DNA from: JAWRCU01 sp033542235
GTDB lineage: Bacteria > Pseudomonadota > Alphaproteobacteria > Rhizobiales > Rhizobiaceae
DNA length: 64,000 nucleotides
Reading direction: 5' to 3'
Assembly (NCBI RefSeq): GCF_033542235.1
Contig: NZ_JAWRCU010000001.1
Span: forward strand, 1 to 64,000
The notes under the pieces are model-generated. The model worked only from the letters and a program-made list of their open reading frames with translations. It was not told the DNA's origin and made no database searches. Both the position numbers and the translations under genes were made by a program. Shown piece by piece: positions 24,153 to 32,716 of this stretch (its first letter is position 1; every line of letters starts with the position of its first letter).

Positions 24153-26516
24153 TCAAGCTGGCCGTCTGAAGACGTTCTCCCACCAATTTGCGGAGATGTG
24201 CGGAAGTTCCACCTCCGGTTCCCGCCCCAGGATCAGGCCGAGCACGCGAGGCGGCGTGAGCGGCGTCTGTTGCACCCGGCATCCGGTTGCGTTGGCGACG
24301 GCACAGGCGATGGCTGCCGGCGGGTTCATGATGGGGATTTCGCCGGCGCCCTTGACGCCCAGCGGGCCGATGGAAGGCGCGCCTTCGTAAAGCTCGATCT
24401 CGACCGGCAAGGTATCCTGCGCAAGCGGCACGCGATAGGTTTCGAGACTGTTCTGGCGGATGCAGCCGTCCTCGCCGATCGTGTGTTCCTCGTGAAGGGC
24501 GTAGCCGATGCCTTGCGTGACGCCGCCCTGGATCTGGCCCGCGATGGCGCGCGGATTGAGCGCCCGGCCGACATCCTGCACCACCTTGTAGCTCAGGATA
24601 TCGACATGGCCGGTGTCCGGATCCACCGCGACTTCGCAGTCATGAACGTTGAAGACCGGAATATCGATGGCGTCGATGAAATGACCCGCGGCGCAGCCAG
24701 GGAGCGACGGCACGCCCGGATTGGTAAAGGAGCCGGAGCCGACGACAGGGCCGGCCGTCCTATGAAGGTGCTGCACGACCTCAGCGATGGTCATGCCCGA
24801 TCCTTCCCTTCCTTCGATCTCCACGCGGCCGTTGCGCAAGACGAGCTTGTCGGGCTCGGTTTGCAGCAGTTCTCCGGCAGCGTTCAGGATCTTGCCTCGA
24901 ATGTCCGCGGCGGCGGCGCGGCTGGCCGCGCCGACAGAGACGGTCGTGCGTCCGCCGCCGACGCCGAGGTCGAAGCCGGCCGCATCCGTGTCGGCTGGGC
25001 GGACGATGACATTGTTCGGATGAATGCCAAGCTCGTAGCCGACGATCTGCGGCAAGGCCTGCACCATCGTACCCTGGCCGAGTTCGACGCCTGCGGTGAT
25101 GAGCGTTGCGCTGCCATCGGCATTGAGGTTGATCGTCGCCGACGACGGGCCGACAAAGATGAACCAGGTGCCTACCACGGTCGCGCGCCCATAGAGCCGG
25201 TTGCCGGCCAGATGCTCCTTCGAAGGCGACGCATCGCGCATCTCAGCCATGCGATCCAGCATGGGGCCGAGCACGTCGCCTTCGAAGACCTGGCCCGTTG
25301 CGCCGAGGTCCCCGTCCCCCAATACATTCAGCCGCCTGAATTCAAGCGGATCCATGCCGATCGCCTGGCAGATCTCGTCCGTGTGCCGCTCCAGCGCGAA
25401 AGTGTTGTAGACGCCGTTGCAGGCGCGGAAGGCGCCGTTGGGCGCTGTGTTGGTGTAGACGGCTCGGCTCGCCAGTTTGATGGAGCCGAGCTTGTAGTTG
25501 CCGCCGAGCGTGTGTGCGGTCATTGTCGTCAGGAATATCTGCTCGCCGCCATAGGCTCCGCAATCCATCAGCACCACCGCCTCGCGGCCGGCGATCTCGC
25601 CGCCGCGCGTGACCGCCGAACGGATCTTGATCTCGGCGTTCTCGCGGCACAGGCAGGTCAGCATCTCTTCCTGCCGTGAATAGACCAGCCGCACCGGCTG
25701 GCCGGCCTTGCGCGCCAGGATCGCCGCGTAGGGCTCGAGCGTGCAGTCGAACTTCTGGCCGAACCCACCGCCCACCGGAGGCACGGTGACATGCACCTGC
25801 GATGGCGGAACGCCAAGCAGTTTGGAAGTCTGGTTGCGGACCGTCCAGGGAACCTGGGTGGATGTTTCGATATGGTAGCGTCCATCCTCGTAAGCGGCGA
25901 TCACCGCCCTGGGCTCCAGGGACACGTGGTTCTGCCTGCCGACCCGGAAGCAGCTTTCCACCACCACGACATCGTCGCGGGCAAAGGCTGCGTCCGTATC
26001 GCCGCGCACCACCGTCGCTTCCCAGGCCACGTTGCCGCCGCGCGCCCCGCCTTCGAACAGCACTTCGTAACTCTTCCAATCGGGATGGATCAGCGGCGCG
26101 CCGGGGGCCAGCGCCGCGGCCATGGTGAGCACGGGCGGCAAGGGTTCCAGTTCGACCTCGATAGCACGGACAGCGGCCTCAGCCTGCTCGTAGGTGTCAG
26201 CTGCGACCGCCGCGATCTGTTCGCCATGGAAGCGGATCACGCCGGAGGCGAAAAGCGGATGATCGGCTATGCCGATGCCATGCATGCCCGGTGCATCTTC
26301 GGCCGTCGCAATGGCGCGGACGCCCGGCATCTGCCGGGCGCGCGTCGTGTCGAGCCTCATGATGCGCGCCGATGCCACCTCAGCGCGCAGGATCGCGGCA
26401 TGCAACATGCGCGGCAGCAGACGGTCGACCGTATAGCGCGTGCGGCCGAGCAGCTTGTCTCGCGCATCGCGCCGCGGAAGGTTCATGGTGACGGTCGAGG
26501 GATCTGGGCGCGCCAT
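24153..26516 (-). CDS. Molybdenum hydroxylase large subunit (xanthine dehydrogenase/aldehyde oxidase family)
   Basis: The 787-residue molybdopterin-binding subunit (CoxL/XdhB type) has GRTRYTVD near residue 25 and the VGGGFGQKFD cofactor segment near 250. GAFRACNGVYNTFALER lies near 370, the VGGGRTTVSVGAASRAA loop near 545, and the active-site glutamate in GVKGAGE near 735. Such enzymes insert oxygen from water at a carbon next to a ring nitrogen or at an aldehyde. It is the last gene of the large minus-strand operon, separated from the Fe-S subunit gene by rhizobial palindromes. No XdhC-type maturation gene is seen nearby. An aza-ring substrate oxidised to a lactam fits the operon. Confidence 0.92.
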   Translation of the reverse strand: MARPDPSTVTMNLPRRDARDKLLGRTRYTVDRLLPRMLHAAILRAEVASARIMRLDTTRARQMPGVRAIATAEDAPGMHGIGIADHPLFASGVIRFHGEQIAAVAADTYEQAEAAVRAIEVELEPLPPVLTMAAALAPGAPLIHPDWKSYEVLFEGGARGGNVAWEATVVRGDTDAAFARDDVVVVESCFRVGRQNHVSLEPRAVIAAYEDGRYHIETSTQVPWTVRNQTSKLLGVPPSQVHVTVPPVGGGFGQKFDCTLEPYAAILARKAGQPVRLVYSRQEEMLTCLCRENAEIKIRSAVTRGGEIAGREAVVLMDCGAYGGEQIFLTTMTAHTLGGNYKLGSIKLASRAVYTNTAPNGAFRACNGVYNTFALERHTDEICQAIGMDPLEFRRLNVLGDGDLGATGQVFEGDVLGPMLDRMAEMRDASPSKEHLAGNRLYGRATVVGTWFIFVGPSSATINLNADGSATLITAGVELGQGTMVQALPQIVGYELGIHPNNVIVRPADTDAAGFDLGVGGGRTTVSVGAASRAAAADIRGKILNAAGELLQTEPDKLVLRNGRVEIEGREGSGMTIAEVVQHLHRTAGPVVGSGSFTNPGVPSLPGCAAGHFIDAIDIPVFNVHDCEVAVDPDTGHVDILSYKVVQDVGRALNPRAIAGQIQGGVTQGIGYALHEEHTIGEDGCIRQNSLETYRVPLAQDTLPVEIELYEGAPSIGPLGVKGAGEIPIMNPPAAIACAVANATGCRVQQTPLTPPRVLGLILGREPEVELPHISANWWENVFRRPA

Positions 26517-26530
26517 CGCTCAACTCCGCC

Positions 26531-26571
26531 TAGAGCAGGATGAATTGAATTTGAGTCATTGATCCTGCTCT
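26531..26571. repeat. Rhizobial intergenic palindromic repeat, unit 1
   Basis: Arms TAGAGCAGGAT and ATCCTGCTCTA flank an AT-rich centre between the Mo-hydroxylase large and Fe-S subunit genes. The sequence resembles the mosaic palindromic elements dispersed in Rhizobiales genomes. It sits inside the operon, so it may affect mRNA processing between the two subunits. Confidence 0.7.
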
Positions 26572-26587
26572 ACCCCTCTGTTTTTGC

Positions 26588-26632
26588 AGCATGATCTTAT
26601 CCAAAAAGTCTGCAACTTTTTGGGATCATGCT
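26588..26632. repeat. Rhizobial intergenic palindromic repeat, unit 2
   Basis: AGCATGATC...CCAAAAAG pairs with CTTTTTGG...GATCATGCT around a TCTGCAA loop. This is the familiar GATCATGCT-type repeat of rhizobia. Its right arm overlaps the end of the Fe-S subunit gene and supplies that gene's stop codon (26626-26628), so the element has inserted at, or replaced, the original gene end. Confidence 0.75.
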
Positions 26633-27081
26633 CTAGCAAGGGCGACTGCCGCATCGACCAGCCGTTCGTAGCCGGTGCAGCGGCAGACGTTGCCGGCCAA
26701 CGCCGCCTTGATTTCATCCCTGTCGGCATGCGGGCGCTCGCGCAGGAAGCCCGTGAGAACCATCAGGATGCCTGGGAAGCACATGCCGCACTGGACGACG
26801 TCGTGCTCCTCCATGACCTGCTGCAGGGGGGACGGCTCGCCGGCGGCCGCAAGCGACTCCACGGTGCATATCTCCCGCTCGCCGATGGTGCCGATCGGCA
26901 CCAGGCAGGACACGACCGGCTGGCCGTCGAGATGGACCGTGCAGGCGCCGCAAACGCCTTCGCGGCACACCGACTTGGCGCCGGTAAGGAAGAACTCGTC
27001 GCGCAGCACGTCGACGAGGGGTGTCATCGGACCCCGCGAGGATACGCGCTGTTCGCCATTTATCGTCAGTATCGTCGGCAT
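26626..27081 (-). CDS. Molybdenum hydroxylase Fe-S subunit (2Fe-2S, CoxS type)
   Basis: A 151-residue protein with both [2Fe-2S] domains. The plant-ferredoxin-like cluster has CREGVCGAC with a further Cys in VVSCL. The helical domain has QCGMCFPG and VCRCTGYERLVDA. The start at 27081 is chosen because the domain begins at once (PTILTINGEQ). It passes electrons from the Mo site to the FAD subunit. The last codons and stop lie within a palindromic repeat, but the domain is complete. Confidence 0.92.
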   Translation of the reverse strand: MPTILTINGEQRVSSRGPMTPLVDVLRDEFFLTGAKSVCREGVCGACTVHLDGQPVVSCLVPIGTIGEREICTVESLAAAGEPSPLQQVMEEHDVVQCGMCFPGILMVLTGFLRERPHADRDEIKAALAGNVCRCTGYERLVDAAVALARA

Positions 27082-27100
27082 GCCTGCTCCCGGCTCGTCC

Positions 27101-27964
27101 TCAGGATCGACTGCGCAGGGCGGCCTGGGCCGCGCGGCGGACCAGGGCCGGCAGGACCTGCACGCGATACCATCCAGGCGCTTCGACGCCATCGCGCCCG
27201 GTGAAGGCGCCAAGCTCCGCCTCGGCCAACGCTTCGGCCTGCCGCGGGTCGAGCGGATGGCCCACCAGCTTTCTCTCAAGCCCAGGCCAGCGCCGGGCAG
27301 AAGATTCCACAGAACCCACGGCCACCCTCCCGTCTTCGACCACCCCGTTCTGGTTCAGCTGGACCGCAAGGCTTACGATCGCGACGGGATAGTCTCCGGC
27401 CTTGCGCAGCGGCAGTCTTGCGTGGCCGGTCAGGACCGGCCTGCGCAATATGGTGACTCCGGTCACCAGCGTTCCCGGATCGAGGTCGCGGCGTGTCGCG
27501 AGAAAACGTTCGAGCGGCAGGTTTTCGCGCCCGCCGGTCGTGGCGAGTTCGACCTCCGCGTCGAGGCACAGCAGAGCGGGTGGCAGATCGGCAGCGGAGA
27601 AATCCGAGGTGGACAGGTTTCCCCCGACGGTCGCCATTTCCCGTATCGCCGGGTTCGCGGCGCTGCCGGCTGCGGTGGCGAGGCCATGACATGGCGCGAC
27701 CCCGGCCAGCTGTGCAGCCAGTCGGGCATGGGTGACGCTGGCGCCGATATGGATCCGGTCGGCGGCGACGTCGATCGCGTTCAGTTCGGGGATGCGACCC
27801 ACGCCGACGTAGAAGGGAGCCTGCGCTTCACGCCTGATCGGCGCGCGCATGATCCATGTCCCGCCGGCAAATGGGGCGCCCTCGGATCCACGCTCGGCAA
27901 GAGCGGCGAGCGCATCGGCGACCGTGCCGGCCATGAAAAGCCTGTCATCGCCGGTGGCCGGCAT
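27101..27964 (-). CDS. Molybdenum hydroxylase FAD subunit (CoxM type)
   Basis: The 287-residue FAD-binding protein is of the CO-dehydrogenase-flavoprotein family. The FAD loops are visible as FAGGTWIM near residue 33 and TVGGNLSTSDFSAADLPPAL near 113, and a C-terminal domain completes it. A good ribosome binding site (AGGAGAGAT) precedes the ATG. It takes electrons from the Fe-S subunit, encoded 19 bases downstream. The order FAD, Fe-S, Mo subunit is the common medium-small-large arrangement. Confidence 0.9.
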   Translation of the reverse strand: MPATGDDRLFMAGTVADALAALAERGSEGAPFAGGTWIMRAPIRREAQAPFYVGVGRIPELNAIDVAADRIHIGASVTHARLAAQLAGVAPCHGLATAAGSAANPAIREMATVGGNLSTSDFSAADLPPALLCLDAEVELATTGGRENLPLERFLATRRDLDPGTLVTGVTILRRPVLTGHARLPLRKAGDYPVAIVSLAVQLNQNGVVEDGRVAVGSVESSARRWPGLERKLVGHPLDPRQAEALAEAELGAFTGRDGVEAPGWYRVQVLPALVRRAAQAALRSRS

Positions 27965-28004
27965 GGATCTCTCCTTCTTCGGCTATGATTCCGGGTTGGC
28001 AGGT

Positions 28005-29048
28005 TCAGCGGTTGCCCATCAGCATGCGGTAGCGCACCTGGTCGAAGATGACGGCCAGGATCAGGAGCGAGCCGAGCAGGATCATCTGCAGGTAGGACCC
28101 GATCTGCGCCATGTTCATGCCGTTCTGCAGCAGCGTGATGAAGAAGGCGCCTAGCACCACGTTCTCGACACGGCCTATCCCGCCTCGCAGCGAAACCCCG
28201 GCGATGACACAGGCAGCAATCGATTCCAGCGCGATGGTGCCGCCGAGGTTGGTCTCGCCGGACTCGACGCGCGCCGTCATCAGAACGCCGGCGATCGAGG
28301 CGAGCAGCGCACAGGCGACATAGGCGAGAAACAATGTGCGCCTCGTGTGGACGCCGGACAGGTTGGCGGCCTTGAGATTGCCGCCGACGGCATAGAGATG
28401 GGCGCCGAAACGCGTACGGTTCATCAGCAGCCAGATGATCACGATCGCGGCGAGGGCGAAGAGGACGGGCACCGGCACGCCGAAAATCTTGCCGAAACCG
28501 AAGAAGTCGCCGAACTCGAAGGGAAGACCGGAAACCGGAACGCCGCCGGTCAGGAACAGCGCGATGCCCGCGCCGACGGACTGCACGCCGAGCGTCATGA
28601 TGAAGGGCGAGACGCCGAACTGGGCGACGCCGAGGCCGTTCAGGGCGCCGATCAGCAATGCGGAACCAAAACCCGCAAGGGCGCCGAGCAGGATCGCGAC
28701 CCAGACCATATCCGGCATCCACGCTGCAAGCGCCACCATGGCCATGGCCGATACGACCGATGTCACGGCGATTGCGGTTCCGACCGCCAGGTCGAAGCCG
28801 CCCGATATCAGGACCAGCATCTGCCCAAGCGACACGAGAACGAGATAGACGGACTGCCTGGCGACATTGGTGAGGTTCTGCAGCGACAGGAATTGCGTCG
28901 ACACCAGCGCGAACACGATCAGCGCCGCGACAAGGAAGAACGGCAGGACGCCCAGCCTGAGGAACAATGCCTTCAGCAGGCTTGCCACGCCGCCAGGCTT
29001 GCCCGCGGACTGGTCTCCCATGGCCGTGTCGCCCCCTGAAACAGTCAT
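28005..29048 (-). CDS. ABC transporter permease (ribose/BPD_transp_2 class)
   Basis: A 347-residue inner-membrane protein with about eight to ten hydrophobic helices. Class signatures are LVLISGGFDLAVGTAIA near residue 80, FIMTLGVQSVGAGIAL near 145 and VIAGVSLRGGIGRVENVVLGAF near 280. Its ATG overlaps the ATPase stop by four bases; an internal ATG at 29021 is an alternative start. It forms the pore of the importer with the ATPase and TorT-like binding protein encoded upstream, 40 bases before the Mo-hydroxylase FAD gene. Confidence 0.9.
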   Translation of the reverse strand: MTVSGGDTAMGDQSAGKPGGVASLLKALFLRLGVLPFFLVAALIVFALVSTQFLSLQNLTNVARQSVYLVLVSLGQMLVLISGGFDLAVGTAIAVTSVVSAMAMVALAAWMPDMVWVAILLGALAGFGSALLIGALNGLGVAQFGVSPFIMTLGVQSVGAGIALFLTGGVPVSGLPFEFGDFFGFGKIFGVPVPVLFALAAIVIIWLLMNRTRFGAHLYAVGGNLKAANLSGVHTRRTLFLAYVACALLASIAGVLMTARVESGETNLGGTIALESIAACVIAGVSLRGGIGRVENVVLGAFFITLLQNGMNMAQIGSYLQMILLGSLLILAVIFDQVRYRMLMGNR

Positions 29049-30550
29049 GCCGAATCCCTCGCGTCTGTGAAGAAGTGCTTCAGCACGTTCTCCTCGGTTA
29101 TCGATGGCCCTTCCAGCTCGGCCGAAATGCGTCCCTGCGAGAACACCAGCAGGCGGTGCGCGAGGTTCATGACTTCGGGCAAATCCGAGGATATCAGGAC
29201 GACGGCCTTGCCTGCCTCGGCGATCTCCTTGATGAGCCGGTAGAGTGCCGCCCGCGTCCCCATGTCGACGCCGACCGTCGGCTCGTCGAAGATGTAGACG
29301 TCCTGGTCGCGGCCGAAGCCTTTGCCGAAGAGAACCTTCTGCTGGTTGCCGCCGGACAGGTTGACGACGGCACGCTTCATATACGCCGGCGAAATATCGA
29401 CGCGCTGGCCAATATCGGAAGACAGCTGCTTTATCCGCCGGGGCGAAACGAAGCCGAGAGATCGCGATATGTCGGGGCGGTCGAGCAGCGACAATGCAAT
29501 GTTGTCGCGCGCCGACGCCGTCAGCTGAAGACCCTCGTTCTTGCGATCGGGGGAAAGGTAGAAGACGCCGTCGCGCAGCAGCTTGCGGGTCGGCGACCCA
29601 GTGACGTCGCGCCCCCTGATGCTGACCTCGCCGGCGATGAGCGGCTGCAGTCCCAGTGCGCCACGCCACACGCGCGACTTGCCGCTGCCGACCAGGCCGG
29701 CGACGCCAAGCACCTCTCCCGCCCGTACCTCGACCGAGGTGCCGCGCACGCCCCAGGTCTGAATGTTGCGCAGCGACATCACCGTGGCGCCGCCCGGCTT
29801 GCGGGATATCTCCGGGTAAATCCGATCGATCGAGCGGCCGGTCATCAATTCCACCAGCTCACGCTCGCTGGTGCCGCGCGCCGCGACGGTTCCGATGAGC
29901 CTCCCGTCCCGCAGCACGCTGATCCGGTCGGCGATCTCAGCGAATTCCTGGATGCGATGCGAAATGTAGACGATGCCGACGCCGTTGGCCTTCGCCTTGA
30001 CGATAAAGTCAAAGAGCTTGCGGGTTTCCTTTTCCGTCAGCGACGCCGTCGGCTCGTCGAGAATGAGCACGCGCGTCCTTGCCAGGAAGACCTTGGCTAT
30101 TTCGACCATCTGCTGCTCGGCGCGCGACAGGCTGGAAACGCGGCGCCCGATGTCGACGTCGAAGCCAAGCTCCCTGAACACGCGGGCTGCTTCCCGGCGC
30201 ATGGTCGCGCGGTCTATGAACAGGCCCTTGCGCGGCTCGCGGCCGAGAAACATGTTCTCGTAGACGCGCAGCGTCGGCACCAGCGAGAATTCCTGGAACA
30301 CCGTGCCGATCCCGTGGGCGGCAGCGTCGTGGACCGAATGCAGGTCCACCTCGCCGCCGTCGAGCTTGAGCGTGCCGGACGTCTGCCTGAAGACACCCGA
30401 CAGGATCGAGATCAGTGTCGACTTGCCGGCGCCATTCTCACCGAACAGCACATGCACTTCACCGGGTTCGAGGCGGAAATCGACGCCCGAAAGCGCCTTC
30501 ACGCCAGCGAACTCCTTGGTGATGCCGGTCATTTCGACCAGAGGCGCCAT
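29045..30550 (-). CDS. ABC transporter ATP-binding protein, two-domain (RbsA/MglA class)
   Basis: Two fused ATPase domains total 501 residues. Domain 1 (about 5-235) has Walker A GENGAGKST, signature-region LSRAEQQMVEIAK and Walker B LILDEPTASL. Domain 2 (about 255-495) has the degenerate Walker A GLVGSGKSRVW and an intact LSGGNQQKVLFGK signature. That asymmetry is normal for sugar-class ATPases. It energises the permease, with which its gene overlaps. A strong hairpin separates it from the binding protein gene upstream. Confidence 0.92.
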   Translation of the reverse strand: MAPLVEMTGITKEFAGVKALSGVDFRLEPGEVHVLFGENGAGKSTLISILSGVFRQTSGTLKLDGGEVDLHSVHDAAAHGIGTVFQEFSLVPTLRVYENMFLGREPRKGLFIDRATMRREAARVFRELGFDVDIGRRVSSLSRAEQQMVEIAKVFLARTRVLILDEPTASLTEKETRKLFDFIVKAKANGVGIVYISHRIQEFAEIADRISVLRDGRLIGTVAARGTSERELVELMTGRSIDRIYPEISRKPGGATVMSLRNIQTWGVRGTSVEVRAGEVLGVAGLVGSGKSRVWRGALGLQPLIAGEVSIRGRDVTGSPTRKLLRDGVFYLSPDRKNEGLQLTASARDNIALSLLDRPDISRSLGFVSPRRIKQLSSDIGQRVDISPAYMKRAVVNLSGGNQQKVLFGKGFGRDQDVYIFDEPTVGVDMGTRAALYRLIKEIAEAGKAVVLISSDLPEVMNLAHRLLVFSQGRISAELEGPSITEENVLKHFFTDARDSA

Positions 30551-30575
30551 AGCCGGATCCCAGTCCCTTGAGCGC

Positions 30576-30604
30576 GCGCCGGCTCACATGCGGAGCCGGC
30601 GCGT
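30576..30604 (-). other. Intercistronic stem-loop after TorT-like binding protein gene
   Basis: CGCGCCGGCTC and GAGCCGGCGCG pair over 11 bases around a seven-base loop. It lies just past the binding protein stop and before the ATPase gene, with no T-run. This matches mRNA-stabilising hairpins that raise binding-protein levels over membrane subunits, the same arrangement as at 14446-14462. Confidence 0.55.
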
Positions 30605-30615
30605 ACCAATGCTAG

Positions 30616-31683
30616 TTAGTTGACCTTGAATACCGGCTTGTAGTTGTCCGGCGGCAGGATCGTGTCGTGTTCGACCGAGCCCACATTGCTGGGGTCGACG
30701 ACGAAGATCTTCGGGCCTACGTGCTTGATATAGTCCTTGCCCTCGAGGATGCGCACGGCCTGGTCGATGGCGATACGGCCCTGGATGACCATGGAGTCGG
30801 CCGGCGACGCCAGGATGAAACCGCGCTTGATGCCCTCGTAGACGCCCGGCGTCATATAGAACGCCAGCAGATCGACCTTGCCCTGCAGGTCGCGCTCGCG
30901 GATCAGGCCCTGCGCAGCCTCGGCGGTCACGGCGGTGCCGACGACGTAGCGCATGTCCGGATTGGCCTGCAGCTCGTCCTCGACCAGCTTCAGCTGCACC
31001 TCCTTGCCGGTGTCGCCGTATTTGGGTTCCAGCACCTTCAGGGCGGAGCCTTTCACCGCATCGAGGAAGCCCTTGTTGGCGGCTTCGACCCATCCGGCTC
31101 CCGCCGGGCCCGGGAACCAGCCCACCTTCACTTCATCGCTGCCGGCGGGATGCTTCTTGGCCAGGTACTCACCCGCCGAATGGCCCATCGTGTAGAAGGA
31201 GACCAGCGACTTGGCGGACACCTGCGGTGAAGAAATCCCGTTGATGACGTCGATGACAGGAATGTTTTTCTTGCGGATCTCGGCCACCAGATTGTTCAGG
31301 CCGTCGAAGGAGATGGCACCGATGACCACGGCCTGGGCACCGTTGGCCACGCAGTCCTCGATCTGGGAGATCTGCGTGTTGAGTTCGGTATAGCCGCCCG
31401 CATCGAGCAGGTTCATCGACACGGCGAGACGCTTCGCCTCCTCGGCCACGCCGTAGTCGACGCCGAGCCAGTAGGCATCCTTCATGTGCGGGAAGGAGAC
31501 GCAGATCTTCCACGGCTGGCTGGCCTTTTCGAGCGGCACGTAAGACACGTCCTCCGACTTTCCGTCCGCTGCGAAGGGCGGCTCGATCTTGGCCGCATCG
31601 TAAGGAAACCAGTCTTTCGCATATGCGGCGCCGGTCATGGCCAGGACCGAACCGGCAAGCAGCAATTTCACTAGCGTTTTCAT
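30616..31683 (-). CDS. Periplasmic solute-binding protein, TorT-like
   Basis: A signal peptide (residues 1-22, ending AAYAK) leads a periplasmic-binding-protein I fold; the product is 355 residues. The region W..Y.P, then ASQPWKICVSFPHMKDAYWLGVDYG, resembles TorT, the periplasmic TMAO sensor protein, and TorT-like proteins also serve as ABC binding proteins in proteobacteria. No TorS/TorR-type genes are near, while an ATPase and permease follow, so a transport role is inferred. The start at 31683 follows GGGGAAAGA. The likely ligand is the small nitrogenous compound degraded by the rest of the operon. Confidence 0.85.
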   Translation of the reverse strand: MKTLVKLLLAGSVLAMTGAAYAKDWFPYDAAKIEPPFAADGKSEDVSYVPLEKASQPWKICVSFPHMKDAYWLGVDYGVAEEAKRLAVSMNLLDAGGYTELNTQISQIEDCVANGAQAVVIGAISFDGLNNLVAEIRKKNIPVIDVINGISSPQVSAKSLVSFYTMGHSAGEYLAKKHPAGSDEVKVGWFPGPAGAGWVEAANKGFLDAVKGSALKVLEPKYGDTGKEVQLKLVEDELQANPDMRYVVGTAVTAEAAQGLIRERDLQGKVDLLAFYMTPGVYEGIKRGFILASPADSMVIQGRIAIDQAVRILEGKDYIKHVGPKIFVVDPSNVGSVEHDTILPPDNYKPVFKVN

Positions 31684-31744
31684 TTCTTTCCCCTTTTGAT
31701 GTTGGATTTCTTCCCGCGGGACACCCCGACGCGCCTGCACGCGC

Positions 31745-32716
31745 CTAGTGAAGCGCCTCGCGGACTCTGTTGAGCAATGCAGCCCGATCGGCGCGCGCCT
31801 GCAGCGCGGCGGCCATATCGATCCTGACGAATCGAGTAGGCGTGTTCGGCTGCAACTGGCCGATCAGGTCCATATCGGCGGACACCACCGTACCGACCAT
31901 AAAGTAACCGCCGCCGGAGACAGCGTCGCGGTGCAGGATGATGGGCTCGGTGCCTCCCGGAACCTGAATCGAGCCATAGGGGTAGCAGCTGTCGACGATG
32001 TTGGACGGATCCGATCCCGCGCCGAAGGGCTGCTGGCGCTCGACGAATTCGAGCGGCGAGCCGCCGCGGAAGCGATAGCCCATGCGATCGGCCTCGGGCG
32101 CCACCTTCCAGGTGTCCTCGAAGAAGCTGCGATGCGAGTCCTCGACGATACGGTGCCAGTAAAGGCCCGGTAGCACACGCAGTTCCGCCGGCATGCCGGG
32201 ACGGCGGCGCAGCGGCTCGGGCACGCTCCTGCCTTCGCGGGCGGACGACGCCTTGCCAACGGGGAGCGCGTCGCCCTTGGCGAGGGGACGTCCGTTGAAG
32301 CCGCCGAGCGCGCCGATGGGGTATGTGGAGCGGCTGCCCAGCACTTGCGGGACATCGATGCCGCCGGCAATGGCGATGTAGATGCGGGCACCGGCCTTGA
32401 GGAAGTCAAAGCTCAACACCTGTCCTGCCTTGACGCGTAGCGCCGTCCAGGAGGGCTGCTCCTGTCCGTCGATCTTGATCGGCATATCGGCGCCGGTGAT
32501 GGCGATGAGCGCCTCGGCGGTGAACTCCAGTTCAGGGCCGATGAAGACCGCCTCGAGGCCGGCCGCGCTCTCGTCGTTGCCGACCAGGAGGTTGGCGGCG
32601 CGCAGCGCCAGATTGTCCATCGCACCGCCGATCGGGATGCCGAGATGGAAATAGCCGGGCCGGCCGAGATCCTGCACGGTGGTGGAAAGCCCCGGATTGA
32701 GAACCTTAACGGTCAT
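31745..32716 (-). CDS. pxpC: 5-oxoprolinase subunit C-like / biotin-dependent carboxyltransferase (KipA family)
   Basis: The 323-residue protein belongs to the CT_A_B/AHS2 family. It starts VLNPGLSTTVQDLGRPGYFHLGIP, the family hallmark, and has AIAGGIDVPQVLGSRSTYP in the middle. Family members are PxpC of the ATP-dependent 5-oxoprolinase, the anti-KipI protein, and part of the carboxyltransferase of urea carboxylase. Its gene overlaps pxpB by 11 bases. Biotin carboxylase and biotin carrier genes in the same operon point to a carboxylating complex like urea carboxylase. The substrate need not be 5-oxoproline. Confidence 0.88.
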   Translation of the reverse strand: MTVKVLNPGLSTTVQDLGRPGYFHLGIPIGGAMDNLALRAANLLVGNDESAAGLEAVFIGPELEFTAEALIAITGADMPIKIDGQEQPSWTALRVKAGQVLSFDFLKAGARIYIAIAGGIDVPQVLGSRSTYPIGALGGFNGRPLAKGDALPVGKASSAREGRSVPEPLRRRPGMPAELRVLPGLYWHRIVEDSHRSFFEDTWKVAPEADRMGYRFRGGSPLEFVERQQPFGAGSDPSNIVDSCYPYGSIQVPGGTEPIILHRDAVSGGGYFMVGTVVSADMDLIGQLQPNTPTRFVRIDMAAALQARADRAALLNRVREALH

